The translations under genes were made by a program, and so were the position numbers. Shown piece after piece: positions 25,542 through 39,500 of a stretch of 64,000 nt of DNA. The notes beneath the pieces are model-generated. The model saw only the letters and a list, made by a program, of their open reading frames with translations. It was not told the DNA's origin and did no database searches. The DNA is taken from NCBI GenBank assembly GCA_958496175.1, contig OY292278.1, positions 13,268,001 to 13,332,000 of the forward strand, in the 5' to 3' direction. How positions within the stretch are numbered: position 1 is the first letter of the stretch; each line of letters starts with the position of its first letter. The DNA comes from Sisyra terminalis (Eukaryota > Arthropoda > Insecta > Neuroptera > Sisyridae).

Positions 25542-27065
25542 TTATATATAACATAGAATATTTCGTAGTAACAAAAAAACGAAAGAAACAGTAGAAAACT
25601 AGAAAGATAATATAGACAAGATCATTTCATATTTTGAATACAAAATATTTTACAAATATTAACACTTATAAAAGTGTTAATATTATACCAGCAATTTTAA
25701 CACTCCAAACTTTATTAATTTAATAACCCTCAAGTTTCATGAACATCGTTACATTTTTAACTTGTTTCCTTCACGTTAATGTTAAGTGTTACTTTAGCAA
25801 TGATTACCAATTCAAACTTTAAACTGGCGCGTTTTTGAAAATGTCCCTTTGGAAATTAGTCGTGAAACTTCCACCGAGTTACGAGTATATACAAAGTATA
25901 TATCCACTCTATTAGTTAGATCTAATTAAAACTATTACACGAGCACATTTTACAACTAGCACCAGTTTCGAAACACTTTAATCTCTTTTAACCAAGAATA
26001 TTACCACCGCAGTTAATGGCAATGTATAACATGCCTCGTAACTAACAGTTTATATTTTCTGAACTTAATGCTTATTTTTATCTAAAGGGTAACGAATGGT
26101 CAATAGAATAAGTTAATTAAATATTAAGCGACATGTCACTGATTTAAAATTATATTTATTTGACCAATAAGTAACCATATTGCTTTACCACCATTCGATT
26201 TTTTGTAGTATTGAATAATTAATTTTAATTTTAACGATATTTTTTTGGAGCAATTAGATTAAAGTAGAAACACTCCAAATTTTAACCTTTTGTGGTTCAT
26301 TGAGTATCATATCATTTGGTTGATTCCACATCACTGATATAAATTTTGAGCAATGAAAATCTTGAATTTTTCCTCTTGAAGACATTTTTCAAATACGTAA
26401 TTATGTTACAGTAAAAGAATTTTACAAAACATTGAGTCTTTATGCTTGAAAATACTTGTGTATAGACTTCCACTCCTACACTAAAGTATACTGAATAGAC
26501 CGACTTGGTTGAATACTTTTTTTTGTGAGATATGTCTGATTTTATTTTTTTTGTCATTGATTTTAGTATTAAATTTAAAAAAAATAAGCTTAAATAAGTG
26601 TCTCATTTTTGCAGAATTTGATGAATTTCAACATCTTTTGTTAAAATATTTAATTGTAAATTTAATTCAATAAATACTACTGCAAAATTATTGAGTGTTA
26701 AATTTTCTCGCCTAAAACCAGTTTCACATGTAACGTGAATAAGCAGCAGAAAATCAATATACAATTCACACCCCTAATTTTATTTTTTTTTTGGGGAGGT
26801 ACGTACCACTTGATAATTGTATGGTGCCTTAGGTGTTTCTTGGTTTTTAAATCATCCTCAATAACTCTTCAAATTTATGGTTGATTACTTCCGTATTTCC
26901 TTACGAAAACTCAACTTGTAACAAAGAATAAAATTTGAAAATATAAGGTACAAAAGACATTAATAATGAAAAGAAAACAAATCAAAAATAAGCATGATAT
27001 TGCTATTATTAGTTAAGGGCTTAAAATATCAATTCTTTCTTCATAAAATTCAAATTGACATACTC

Positions 27066-27775
27066 TTAAGGTAGAGTGGGGCTTAAAGGTCCACCATGAA
27101 TATCTAAAATATTAGTTGCATACTGATGAGGAAGTTTAAGAAGCATTTCGAGGCCATCCTAACAATTAAGCTATACCACAGATAGGATATTTACGACAAC
27201 ACATCGATATTTTTACGAAAGTAAAATTTTTAATTATTATTATTTTCGGTTTCCACCAGTAATATTGCTTTGACTAGACTAAAACATAATTAAATAGTAT
27301 ATGAGATTTAGTGGTATTTCAGGATTTATTATAAATTTTTAGCTAATTTAAACAGTAAACTAGTTATAACCTAGTAAAACACTTGAACGTAACTGCGGTA
27401 AAAAAGTCCACGTGGACCTTGTCCTTACCCAGTCACGTGAAGATTGGATTCAACGCAATCTTTACAAGCAATGGGCCCACGAAAACTGTATTTCTAACTG
27501 AGGATTAATTTACTTCGTTTGTTATAATTGTGATTCTGGAATCGATGAATTATGATTAAGTTAAGATAAAGATTAAAAAAATATTACTTATGAAACAATT
27601 AATGTCAATATTATTATTAGGAAAGAAAAGTTTTATGTTATGTTTAAAATGACTAATAAAATTTTCCAAATGAATGTCCAGAAATATTTTATTGATTCAA
27701 ATACTGTTATTAATTCATAGCACCTGTTAAATACTTAAAATAATTACAGGACCTTTTTGCCCCTACTATGGGACA
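27066..27775. repeat. Possible degenerate miniature inverted-repeat element
   Basis: Left GGTAGAGTGGGGCTTAAAGG (about 27070) is imperfectly complementary to right GGACCTTTTTGCCCCTACTA (about 27750). The interior also has the palindrome GTCCACGTGGAC (27411-27422). Ends and target duplication are not resolved and nothing coding is seen. Confidence 0.3.
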
Positions 27776-29956
27776 AAAAGAGACAGTTGACAAGGTCTAG
27801 AAAAAATGTAAAATGACAAACTTCTATATGATAATTCGGGTAAAAATTAGATTAAACATGGCCAGATATTTGTTTGTTTGGTTAGCATTATACGTTTCAA
27901 ATTAATAGGGTTGGTTTTCACAATATAATACGAAATAGTAAATTCGGTCCTTTAAACCCTTTTAATGGTTTTGGTCGAATATTTCAATAAAATAAGATTT
28001 TTTTTCCGCTATTATAAATTGACTTGCAGGATATGGTTTGTCGGGTTAAATTAATCTGATATATAGGTTTTAGAGCTTGTTTTTACATACGATATTTTAA
28101 TATTTGAGGATTTTTGAAAAATGCATACAAATAAATTCTTTTAGGGACATTAAAAGGACATTTCCGAGGTCTTAGTTATGTTATCTGGGCAAATAAATTG
28201 ATATAATTTTGGTACTTATTCCTCGGAAGTCCATAAAATTTATCAGATTTACTATTAACGCATCATTATATTTCATTGACAAAATCAAGGGTATCATCTG
28301 AATAGTATATAGAATACTTAAGAATAGAATAAATCTTTTGTATGAACTCAGAAACTAGTCAAAGTCAAAAGAAGGGTTAAATTGAATTACTGCTTTGATA
28401 TTTTCATCGATAACTATTAATTCGGCTTAGGACCTAAATGTAAAAAACAAAATATTTAGACATGGTAAAAAATATGATAAAGCAGTACGATGTATTAATG
28501 AAAAATGCGAAAGAATACAGTATAAAAAGAAATAATTAATGTTTAACGTTATCAATGCTCTCGCAATATATTTGTTTCCTTGTTCATGAATGATGTTTCT
28601 TTCTTTCTCATAATGGATTACTTAATAACAAATAAAAATAATAAAAGGTTTTTTTTCTGAAACTCCAAGTACCTACTTATAGCATCGCTATCGTCATAAA
28701 AATTCGAGTAAATATATGAGATATTTGAACGACGCCACTTTTGCCTTCTAACATTTTTAATGATTTTAACTGCGAGACCTTGCTCTTCTTTTTTGTCATT
28801 TGGCGCATGCTTTTATTAAATTCTATACATAATTTGATTTCTTTTATTAATTGAAAACAATTTCTATGAATTTTGCTTTACAATTTTATGAAAAATTCAA
28901 TTTAATATTATGTTCTTCATCATTGAATTTCTGCATATTTTATTCATGTATAAAAAGTTTCAGATAACCATATTTAACTATTTCCATTTGGTAATATATA
29001 ATTTGATAAAATCTGGATTTTCATTTTATAATTCTAAAGTAATATTAACAGGAAAAATCTTTAATATGATTTAAATATTGTGGGCGGTATGCAAAAAATA
29101 TCCGACAAGGAAAAATAATTTACATCAAACAAAAACAATGTTGATATTAATGAAGCAAAATATTAACTTAATGTATAATGAAAAGTAATAATTCTTCTTA
29201 TTTTAGAATAAAATTTCTGTTATTCACTTTTATTTTCCCAAAAAAAATATTATACTAAGGGAAAAAAAACAAGCTTTTTATCAAATTAGTCTTATTTGAG
29301 ACGAAGTTTTGTTTCTGGACTTTTATTTATAGAATATTTCTATTTTTATTTAATATAGAAGCTTATATAATATAACAAAAGCAATATTTTTTCTAGTAAA
29401 AATACTTTTATTAAAATAGCTTTCTCCTAAACATTTTCATGTGGATTTGTTTTGGGGAAAACAAAATACCAATACTTAATTAACTCAATATCGCCTAGAC
29501 AACCAAATTTTTAGTTTGAATTTTTTAATTTTTTTTTGCCAATGGATGGTAAATCGTTCGTAGAGGTTTGCGAAAGAAAACTTGTTAGAATTTTCGAGTG
29601 ATCTAAGACTGCAACAATATAGTTTTACATATATTGTTCTATAAACAAAAAGAAAAATCAACACCCCCTTCAAACCAAAAAGTTGGAGAAAAAAGGATTT
29701 TAATTGATTAATAATAAACTATTTTGTCACAAACAAAACGGTTTCTTTCACAAACTTCTACGAATTTTCATCAATTGAAAAGAGAAAATCAAAAAATTCG
29801 AATTTTAAAATTTTGTGGGCTTATCGGTATTGGGCAGGGTGTCCTAAACTTTAAAGGCAAAGAATTTTTTGCAAATTTCGATGCGTATATCCTCTATTTT
29901 TTATATTTGACCCAAATAACTTAAAATATTTAATACTATCGCTATCGAACAACGAT

Positions 29957-31788
29957 AACCCGTGCCGACTTGATCTCAAAGTTTTAATATAAAAATTAAT
30001 GTAGAAACCATACAGGAATATAAAATCTATATAAATTTAGTAAATAAAACATTGTTTTGTCTGTATCTTATATTTATTAAGTATTTATAATTAAAAGCAC
30101 ATTATTTAGGAGTTCTTCTTTTCAACGTATGCTTTTTCCAGTTAGAATATAACTAGATTGAAACAATGGCATCGATGATTTCCTCTGAAATTAAAAATGA
30201 GCGTATTCTAATAATATATCTTAGTAATAAATAAAACTTATATTATTACTTGCCAGACTAACCTTAAAATGAGTCCCTTACATCTTCTTTCGATGGGATA
30301 AAGCGTTTACTGGTTGTATACATTTTTCTTTCGGTTTTTGGTCTACATCATAATCAACGGATAATACTGACAATTCATCTATTAAATACTGTAAATGCTG
30401 GCAGAACTTCTGTAAAGCTGATTTTGAGATTCATTTGTCTATTTTTTTCGTAGGCTTTTATGGCCTTTAAAAAGCATAAAAAATCACCAGGTAAGGTGCT
30501 TTTTAAGCTAAATTGCATTACAGCCAATATTCAGCGTTGGATTTCAATAGTTAATGCCACATTGAGATGATACATTGAGATCTGACTACTTTTTTGTACT
30601 ACTCTGTATTTTCTTGAAATCAATATTTTTCCAATTTTCACGGGAATTTTTCAACATTTGAATGTCAAGACTTTTTAATTGTCTAGCTAATTTTTTTTGC
30701 AAACAAGTCTTTGAATACTGAATCGTAGACGTGATAGCAGCAAATAAAAAGGAGCATTTCTTTATTAAGTTTCTGCTCAAGAAGCACAGTAGTCCCATTA
30801 ATACAACCTGTATGTGAAGCAATAGTATCACAATAAAGAATTTGTACTTTATTTTAGAGATTCTAGTCAATAATGGCGTTCCAAACTACCTGTGCCTGTT
30901 CTTCTTCCCGAAAAGTCGTGCAATTTTGGTACAGCGATAAGTTGTTCTTTATTATCACATGAAATTACTTTCAGCTATCATTCTTCTTTTGATTTTCATG
31001 TATTTAAAGTCAGGAAGAGTTTACCATCCTAATGGATAGTTACAGTATCTGGTACTTATTTTGGGAATCGACTTTTAAAGCTTCTCGTGCTCTTTTCGCT
31101 TTTCCCAAAGTATTCTTTGAAAAGAGGAATTAATTTTGAGAAATTCATCATTGTTATGTCCTAGTGTCTCCCTAGTTAGTTCAGTAGTAAACACACAATT
31201 ACTTATACTGAACTGACGCCTATCTAATACTACCACTAATTTTGGAGTTATGTCATTTTTCCTAGTCAAAGTTTTATTAGTATCGAATTGGGTGCTAGTA
31301 GTTGAGATGGGCAAATTGGCTTGTAAATCCATTATTTCTGAATCAGAAGACAAATTTTGTTGAAGAAGAATTTAGTATTCTATTTTTTTGGTAAATTTCT
31401 CTAAGTTTGGTATATGGCCGCTAGTTTTTTTTTACATAGTTTGGTAAAAATTTAATCGGTTAATGTGCCTTTTCTCAATAAATAATGCATTCGCGAATAG
31501 ATTTGCGCATTCATTAACACATACATTCACTTCACGAATATTATAGAACAGAACTGCTTGTCCTTGTCCGTTTTAGGGAAGTTTGGAGCCGGTAATTTAA
31601 TGTTTTAAGTTTCCTATTAAAAATATTTCCATTTTAGAACTGCATAATTTCACCGACTTGTTGATTCAATGAAAAAAATGTATTTTACTCACTAAACAAA
31701 TTGGCATTATAAAGCACATCTTTACGTTAACTCCCATGTGCCTTCATATGCAAGTATTGGTTTGTTTCGATTCAAGTCGGCACGGGTT
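29957..31788 (-). mobile_element. Decayed DNA-transposon-like element with 17-bp terminal inverted repeats
   Basis: AACCCGTGCCGACTTGA at 29957-29973 is exactly inverted at 31772-31788, defining a 1.83 kb unit. The minus strand inside holds broken coding remnants. One is 92 codons at 31075-31353 (including LVVVLDRRQFSISNCVFTTE and LGHNNDEFLKINSSFQR). A second is at about 30260-30430 (FCQHLQYLIDELSVLSVDYD). Another frame, 30586-30870, is less convincing. The peptide style resembles uncharacterised repeat-borne proteins dispersed in insect genomes, but I cannot name the superfamily. No clear target duplication is visible. Stops and frameshifts make it inactive. Confidence 0.6.
31075..31353 (-). 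pseudogene. Fragment of a transposon-borne ORF, function unknown
   Basis: ATG-initiated 92-codon frame inside the 30.0-31.8 kb element. It begins MSSDSEIMDLQANLP and contains VVLDRRQFSISNCVFTTELT followed by LGHNNDEFLKINSSF and a basic end (RKEHEKL). Related sequence continues in other frames toward 30260, so a once longer protein has been broken. No catalytic motif can be recognised. Confidence 0.4.
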
Positions 31789-31999
31789 GGAGTAGTTCTA
31801 GGGGCATAAAAATTTATTTTCTATCATTTTAACAACATTCATATAAAATTAGGGGTATGCGTTAAAAAAAATAAGTTTTGTTTTTTTGGGACACGCTAGT
31901 ATTGGATACTTACTTAAATATTCGTTGTATCTATACTAGTAAAGTGAATCACCTTTTAATTTAAAAATTGCAAAGAATTTCAATTTGCAAACTTTGTAA

Positions 32000-34900
32000 T
32001 TAATTCAGTTGAAATGTTTCTGTTTTTTTTCGTTATCAAAGAAACAAAGTCACAATAGAAGTATTTATTTGCTCCAAGAAACATCTTATTGTTATCGAAA
32101 GATGCTGTACAAACAAAAAAGTTTAACGATGCCGAAAAAAGTCTTCAAAACGCACATAGTATTTGAAAAATCCAATTGGTTGGAAATAATAAATACGGCC
32201 TTTTTTACGTTGCAAATCAATATAATATCAAATTTAGATAGGTTGTTCACTCTCTGGTACATTTATTGCTTGGTACATTTATTTTTAATGTAAAACTTTA
32301 TGACAAAGAGAATTTTCGTTAAAAAGCAATCAATTTTAAACAAAAAATAAACAATGAATCAATTTAATGACAAAGAAAGAAGAAAAAAACAAGATCGAAT
32401 AAAGATAATGACGAAGCTTTAAAAATGTATTTTTGTTTTTATATTTGATGTTGTGAAATATTTAAATATATAGAATATTTAATGTGTTCAATAAAAACAA
32501 TAATACTTTTAATGCATTAAATTTTATATACATACATTACGCAGACTTATTAAACAGATACACCTATCCTGATACAAATAACATAAGTACATATGCGGTC
32601 TTGTAAGATATTAAAATATTGTATAACCTATGAAATTAAAACTTAAAATATCAAATGTCTTATGTTAGAAATTTAATAATCTTAAAAGGAAAAAACGAAC
32701 TACAAGTATCATACATCAATTAACTGCTCATCATTACCTAATGAGTAAACAAAAATATAAACACTCGGTTTCGATAATCTTGAAAGTTTTGGGTACCTTA
32801 AATTGTTTGCAAAAAGTTTTTAATTAAAAAATTCACCATTCAAAAGTTGCTCATGGTAAAAGTTTATTGTAAAATATTACAGTGATTTTGTTTTTAATCA
32901 AAATGGATGTTGAGAAAAACTTAATTAGTGCAATATTTTTTTTTTAATTATTTAATCAATTTTTCCGTAGAATTATCATCTACACGTGTCGAATTAAAAG
33001 TATACAATTTTCTTGAGTTTTACATCAATTGGTATTGTAGTCAGTTGATTTTAAGTTTTGGTAATTTCAACGTTTTCCCATTTTCCTTTCCACTCTATGG
33101 TCTTTACAGTATTCGATTTTTGGAGGAGTAATTAATATTTTTATTGGAGTTCTGTTTGCTACGGAAAGTTTTCTTTTTCCTTTTTTTGCTGATAATTTGA
33201 TTGATTTAAAGTGTATTTTAAATTATAATACCAAGCTTCGTATTATTGTTTTAACTGCATGATTTATGGTGTACATTATTCTTGAACTCTGTTGGACAAA
33301 AAATGTATTTTCTTTTTAAATTTTGGGGAAGTACAAAACTTAGAATTTAAAAAAAAATCTCCACTAATTGAAATCTTTGCAACGTCAGTTTCTTGCAGAA
33401 TTCTACTGAGAATCCTAGTTTTTGTTTTTACAGTGCTAACTTTTATATCCATTCTACCATTTTCTTCTGTTAGAGTACTCACTAAACTTTGCAGATTTTT
33501 TTCCGGCATGATCAAAATCATCTTATACTGTTTATAAATATTCCATATATTTTGCGTCTTTCAAGCAGCTCTGTAAGATTTCCCCCTAAGAATCACCCTT
33601 TGATAAGATTTCCCAAGATTTAGTGTGATCTTATATTAATGAAAAATCATTTCTATTCGAAAATTATGAATTTGAAATTGAATCATTTTACTAGATACTC
33701 GTTAAATTATTTATATAAAGTAAAGATTACTATTTTTCGATTTCATAAGTAAAAACATGTCCATCATTTAAGGATGGTATAGCTCTTTTTAAGATCATTG
33801 TACCAAATAATTATTGCAATTCAATGCTACTTTATAGGTTCTTAACTCATTTGTCATTGTTTGATTGGTTTTACTAGATTTTTTTTTTCTTAACATTTTA
33901 ATGTTCGATCATTTTTGAGCAATTAATGAATATGATGAAGGTATTAGGGAAAGTGTCACTTATCGTGGCGAAAATCGCTATCGTATTGCAACTTTTAGAA
34001 GGATGTTTTATGAAATATTTTGTTCCTCAAATAAATTTTTGAAGATTTTATTAAAATAAAAAGTTTTCCTTTATTACTTTTCTCACCATGATATAAAGAA
34101 TTTTTCATTATGAAAATCAAGGAATTTTGAAAAGGTTTTTCCAGGATTGAGGCAAAATTATGAACAAATAGTGTTGTAGTTTTATATTTGCACAACAATA
34201 TCTACCAAACTTTAAACAAAAGCGGATTTTCATGTTAATAATTTTGAAGATTTTCTATCTATTTAAATCTTCCAAAACAATATTTTTCTTATAATATTCT
34301 TTCATATATTTTCTCTTAGAAATGTAAATTTAGCGTCCATTAAATATTTTTACTTTCAAATAGAAAAAAAAATGCAAACACCTTATGACTTCAGAAATGA
34401 ATTAATAATACGAGTGGAATAAATCTTTTATTTTTTATCATTTTTGACAATTTAAAAAAAAACATAAATATTTTTATATTTTTCCTATGCTTATCTCAAT
34501 AGTTTAAATTTTCTATTTACATGTAAAACTGTAATGCAAAGTTGGTAAATATTGTGAGAATTTCGAACGTCAGAATGCAAACTGATTAAAACTTAAAGTT
34601 TTCTCATATTCCGTGAATTTTCATTTAAACATGAAATTTTTCTTATATAAATACAAAAATTACTTACTCATATACATTTTTAGTTATATCTTAGGAAAAA
34701 TACCTTTTATGTTTTTCACTACAAAAAGTGAAATCCTGGAAAATTGTATTTACTGTTCTTTGTTTCTGATTCTTTTTTTAATTTTTTGTGTTAATGATCT
34801 TCGTTTGCCAGTCATTATCATTAAGAATTGTTATCGTTAGAAAGTTCCGTTCTTAGATTTGCTTAATTAAACAAACTTTAATATTTATTTGTGTTTTTTT

Positions 34901-35400
34901 TAATTATTTTATTTTTACTCGACACAAATGTTTTACTTTACATTTTATCTCAAGCACGTATTCAAAGAATTCGAAGCGATACATTGAAAATAATGAGATA
35001 AAAACAAATTAAAAAAAAAGGTTAAAAATTTCACAAATGGTTGAACGCCATGACATGAAAATTTGAATTTTAAAAAGACTTTTAAGTCGAAATTGCATTC
35101 TTTTTTCAAAAAGAAAATATAAATAATCTACCGGCTCAAACCATATTTTAAACGATTAAATCAAATGCTTATTTTTGGATTGTGATATGATATTTTATTC
35201 GAAAATATTTTATCTCTGTAAGATAGAATTATTTAGAGTTGCATAACAACATGCATTTGAATACTTATTGTTCAAACTTACAGCGTATACTTGAAATACA
35301 TCTTTGCACTATAAGCTTTTCAAAAAAGACGAAAACAATAAAGAGAGCTTAAGATGCAACTAGTCACCTTTCCATATCAAACACAATATGCATAAGTTCT
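32000..35400. other. Intron stretch without recognised gene
   Basis: AT-rich sequence with T-runs. Open frames such as 32009-32293 and the overlapping pair at 33276-33537 on opposite strands have low-complexity, AT-driven composition and no domain. I see no structured repeat. Confidence 0.5.
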
Positions 35401-35482
35401 AACAAACTCACAGAGAAAGCTCAAAGCTCGTAGAAGAATAGATAGGATTCATCTTTGAATTATTACTTATTCCTACGGGAAT

Positions 35483-35716
35483 ATGCTGCCCTTGTTTGAT
35501 TCAACAGGAACAAACCTACGTTATTCATTTCCTATCATTTGTAGCAAATATTATGCTCCTTTGTACCGATCATTTTTTTTCGTATTTTCCTTATTTAAAG
35601 TGAATGTAAAATTATATGGAGCGATCGTTTATTTATTGATTGCCAAGGTCAGGCCAAGGCTACGCCGTCGTAAGCGTGTGCTGAAGATTATGTGGAGACG
35701 TAGGGAAAATAAATGA
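35483..35716 (+). other. Unassigned 77-codon frame with a strongly basic C-terminus
   Basis: Starts MLPLFDSTGTNLRYSFPI, passes through a hydrophobic stretch (SFFFVFSLF, then GAIVYLLIA) and ends with a basic tail (KVRPRLRRRKRVLKIMWRRR) before TGA. The tail, about 35645-35712, is clearly GC-richer than its surroundings. AAG|GTCAGG near 35647 could be a donor. It could be a cryptic or isoform exon, a transposon piece or chance; no family is recognised. Confidence 0.2.
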
Positions 35717-35785
35717 CAATATTTTACAATTCAATAACTTTTCAGTTTTAATAAAATTGTTGAGTATTTTGTTCCAAATTGCTTG

Positions 35786-36405
35786 CATTACTCACTACTG
35801 TTAGTGGTGTACTTAAGTCCGGAACCACCCTAGGCTTAAATAAACATATAATTAACACTTAATTAAATTAACGTATAATTTTTAAATATAATTTATTTGA
35901 TCCAATATTTTTTTTCAAAGTTTAATACAACTTGTAACTAATATAACTTTAATGAATATATTCATCTATTTTAGTCTCTCCTAAGTCGCCACTATAATTT
36001 TTTAGATCAATATGACGTATTTCGACTACCAGGGTTTTCATAGAGCTTTAAATGTTCTAGCAATAAAGAAACGACTTTGCAAGAAGTTCCACGATTCCTA
36101 AAAAATTACCTTCAATCTTCAATTTGTTCTCAATATCCCCGAAATTGTAGTCCTCTAATTAGCTATGATTTAACATTTTAAAAATGTGATGAGATAAATT
36201 AAAAAGTAAATTCAATAAAATAAATATTTTACATACTCAATTTATGTTCCATAAATTCATAGCAAAACAAGCTTAAATCAATTTTTAAATTTGAATTTCC
36301 CGTACATTATTTCGCCTCAAAAATATTGGCATTTCGAAAATTTTACTGCCCCTAAAATCGTGCCGGCTAAGGCAGGAATCCATCACTGACTACTGTAGGA
36401 AATAT
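35786..36405. repeat. Possible decayed inverted-repeat element
   Basis: CACTACTGTTAGTGGTGTAC followed by TTAAGTCCGGAACC at the left is loosely complementary to GTGCCGGCTAAGGCAGGAAT followed by CCATCACTGACTACTGTA at the right. The GC-rich terminal words against an AT-rich interior suggest an old mobile element; identity is too low for exact ends. Confidence 0.3.
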
Positions 36406-38949
36406 TAAATACTTTTAAAGTCTTTTTAAAAATTCCAACATTTTCAGCAATTAAGTTGAACAGCGGTGCAGAAAATTCAAAGTTGTGAAATTTCATTACT
36501 TTTTTCTATTTTCCGTCTTAATACCCATTAACGTTCATTTCATCATTTCAGCCAACATTGCCTATTCTGGAGAGGACCAGAGATCTTGGCAATTTTTTTA
36601 GTCCTCCGATTACCCTTTTCAAAGTAGTCTCAATTTTGTTACCGGAAAGTTTTAATAGTTCTTGATTTTCAAACTATACTAACCCTAAAATAACTGAAGT
36701 TATTATTACACTCTTTAGAACAACCATAGTGGTTGCTAAGTGGTAGATAGTTACTCCGAAAATTTTATCCAATTCAAACACTTCTAAAAATCGTTAAATT
36801 GTTAACTTATGTTAAAATCAGAAATAAATCGTAATAATAATATTACAAACATAAGAAGACCTTAAGAATTTAAAGCTTTTTATTATTCTCTATTTAATAG
36901 AATATTATGCATATTCTCATGTATTAGGCAAAGCCTTGACATCATTTTTCTTAAAGCTTTCTAAGTTATGAATATTTAGTGCAAAGAAAATGTTAAAGAA
37001 AAGTTTATGACAGGTTTTAATAATACATTTATTATTTGAAATTTGAGAGATTCGAATATTTTGCTTTTCCATTCACAAAAGAATAAAAATAAGGGGAGTT
37101 TATTGTGAAAAGAAAGAACATAGAATATGATAAAGGTTAATTATAAATTTATATATTCAAACTTAACGACTATAGAAACAGGTCAATATTTCAGGCTGAA
37201 ATTATTAAAACATTTTTTCGTTTCTTAAAAGATTAAAAAATCTGTCGAGCGAAAAGTTTTTACAATATGAAATATAAGCTCAATGTGAAAAAAAATGTAT
37301 TAAAATATGCTGAACTTTCTAATTAAAATGAAGTTATTTGATTCGAAGCTGGTAAATTGAAAGTAGAAATAAAAACATTTCATTGGAAAAAAATAGTTTG
37401 TAAGCCCACCCACTTCTTGCGCTAAATAAAGCCTGTAGGGTTTTTTCCACAATATATATATAAACGTACGTTTGCTCTGTTTCTACTTTATGGCGACATT
37501 TGTGTGAGAATCGTTTCGAAACACTCCTTTCGGTAGTTTTGAATTTTATTTCTAAGGATTGTAAGCGATATTCATGAATTCCATTGTGGAAACGAGAGTA
37601 TTTTCGTTCCGTCTTCAATGTAGATATAAACAAACTCGTCTTGGAAAACTTGAAAACTTCATAAATTTACATTTTATAAAATAACTTTTGAGCCAGCAAG
37701 TTTTTTTTTTGTTGCGTTTTTAACTTATCAAAAGGAAAATTCTTAATATGAAACACTTCTAGCTACTTGGTATTTCTTTTAACATAATAAATTACGAGTT
37801 ATGAAGTAAAAGTTTCCAATTTAGAATACTTGTAATATTTGATTGATTTTCCCAACATTCCCATACTGTAAATTGATTGGTACTTATAACTTTGTCTTCA
37901 TGGCACATTTCATGTTAATATAAATTTAATACTACATATAAAGAAAACTTAGCATTCAACGTTGAAAGTTACAAATACTTTTCGCTATAAAGTTCTTTCT
38001 AAACAATGCATATACTATTTTCTTTATGTGGCTAAAGCATACAGAACTTTAAGGGTAGAAACTTCATAGATTGTTAGAATATTGTATTAGTAACTGTATC
38101 AAATTTCAAATATTATCTTTAAACAATACAATTTACAATTATAAGTCTAGTAACTACCGTTATTGTTTCTTGGTCTTTTACTTAGTCATGACTTTGATTA
38201 ATTGGTTTTTATTGAGTCTATGTTTTTGTTATATTTTAATAAAACTTATTTATCTACTTACTTTACTTAAATTTTGACCCAAACAATAGGTAAACGGAAC
38301 TAAATATTGATGCAATTGAAATTTAAAGTATTTCTAACAAGGGAATTAATTTAAAACATGACTTTTATATGAAACAAAATCTATACAAAAATACCTTTGT
38401 ACATTATGAACATACAACTTTGCTGACAAAAAAAAAGTTTTACATGCTAATTCTATAGGATATAAAAATTATATGTACTACATGTAAGTATAATTTTTTA
38501 CCTAAACAATACTTCAAATGTTAGTGACACAATATAAAAGAGAATTAAATTTTAAATATCCGACGATCTTAACTTGCGACCAATCTCCACCCTAGGAACA
38601 TTGAGAGCCTAAAATCCACTTTTCAGTGACCCAATATTCGTTGTAGGATAACTCCACCATTGAATCCAGAAACTTATATAGGGTATTCATAAATATTTCT
38701 ATTATAAACAATATTTCACAGATGTTTCAGTCCAAAACGAAAGACAGATTTACGATGGTAACCTACAAGAAAATCTATAAAGAATGATTACTGGATGGAT
38801 CACCTTTATTCACTTGTGAAACAAAATTTTATTTTAACAGCTTATTGATAGGGTAGGAACCTCCAATAACTATCTAAGGTGTTGCTTAGACAAATTCTTT
38901 AGTTAAACTTTTGGCTTTTCTGATCCACAACAATAACAGGACACTTATC

Positions 38950-39500
38950 AAAGCTATACAGGCTTGAAACGTAGGTCACCGGCAAAAGGGTGAGTGACGG
39001 AGTTCCCATTAATTCCTGAATATCAAGGTTTCTAAGAAAACGAGCTTATAAACGCAGAAGCAAAAGTAAAGGAGATCAATTCGTGATTATGGGAAACTCA
39101 CCATTAGGGACACCATTAAAATGTGTCAGAATTGAATTTTGGCATTACGAGATGACTTATGGCAGGACTATCCGTAGAAGTTGCACCTGGTTAGACCATC
39201 AGTAATTAGTTGTCCTTATGACCGAAAAATGGATGAGATGTTGGAGATATGAAGACGAATTGACAGTGAATCATATTTTCCAGCAATGCCAAAACATTAC
39301 AGAGAAGAAAGGGAGATATACAAAGTATCGCTGGGCATTGAGGAATACCTGAAGTGTCCATCACCCTCCCCAAACGAATGGGGACTATTGTATGACATTC
39401 GAACCAATTCTTCCATGTAATCACTATTGCAAATAAGATTAAACTGGGATAAATAATATTAAAGAGATTGCTTTTGAATAATGGAATGTATCGTAAGTCT
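38950..39500 (+). mobile_element. Decayed LINE ORF2 C-terminal region
   Basis: The + strand shows, across frames, CWRYEDELTVNHIFQQCQN followed in a shifted frame by KHYREEREIYKVSLGIEEYL and KCPSPSPNEWG. This matches the C-terminal zinc-knuckle-like C..C..DE.TV.HI...C stretch and the following E..R/EYL region of insect RNase H-bearing LINEs. Frameshifts and stops are frequent. Sequence further upstream (38950-39200, for example SKSKGDQF) may be RNase H remnant. No poly-A end is evident. Confidence 0.55.

Noticed and set aside
33276..33537. Overlapping frames on both strands
   Set aside because: Mirror-image open frames in AT-rich DNA with no domain; typical chance occurrence.
37334..37633. 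99-codon minus-strand frame with slightly higher GC
   Set aside because: No recognisable domain, no splice or promoter context; an AT repeat (TATATATATA) interrupts it.
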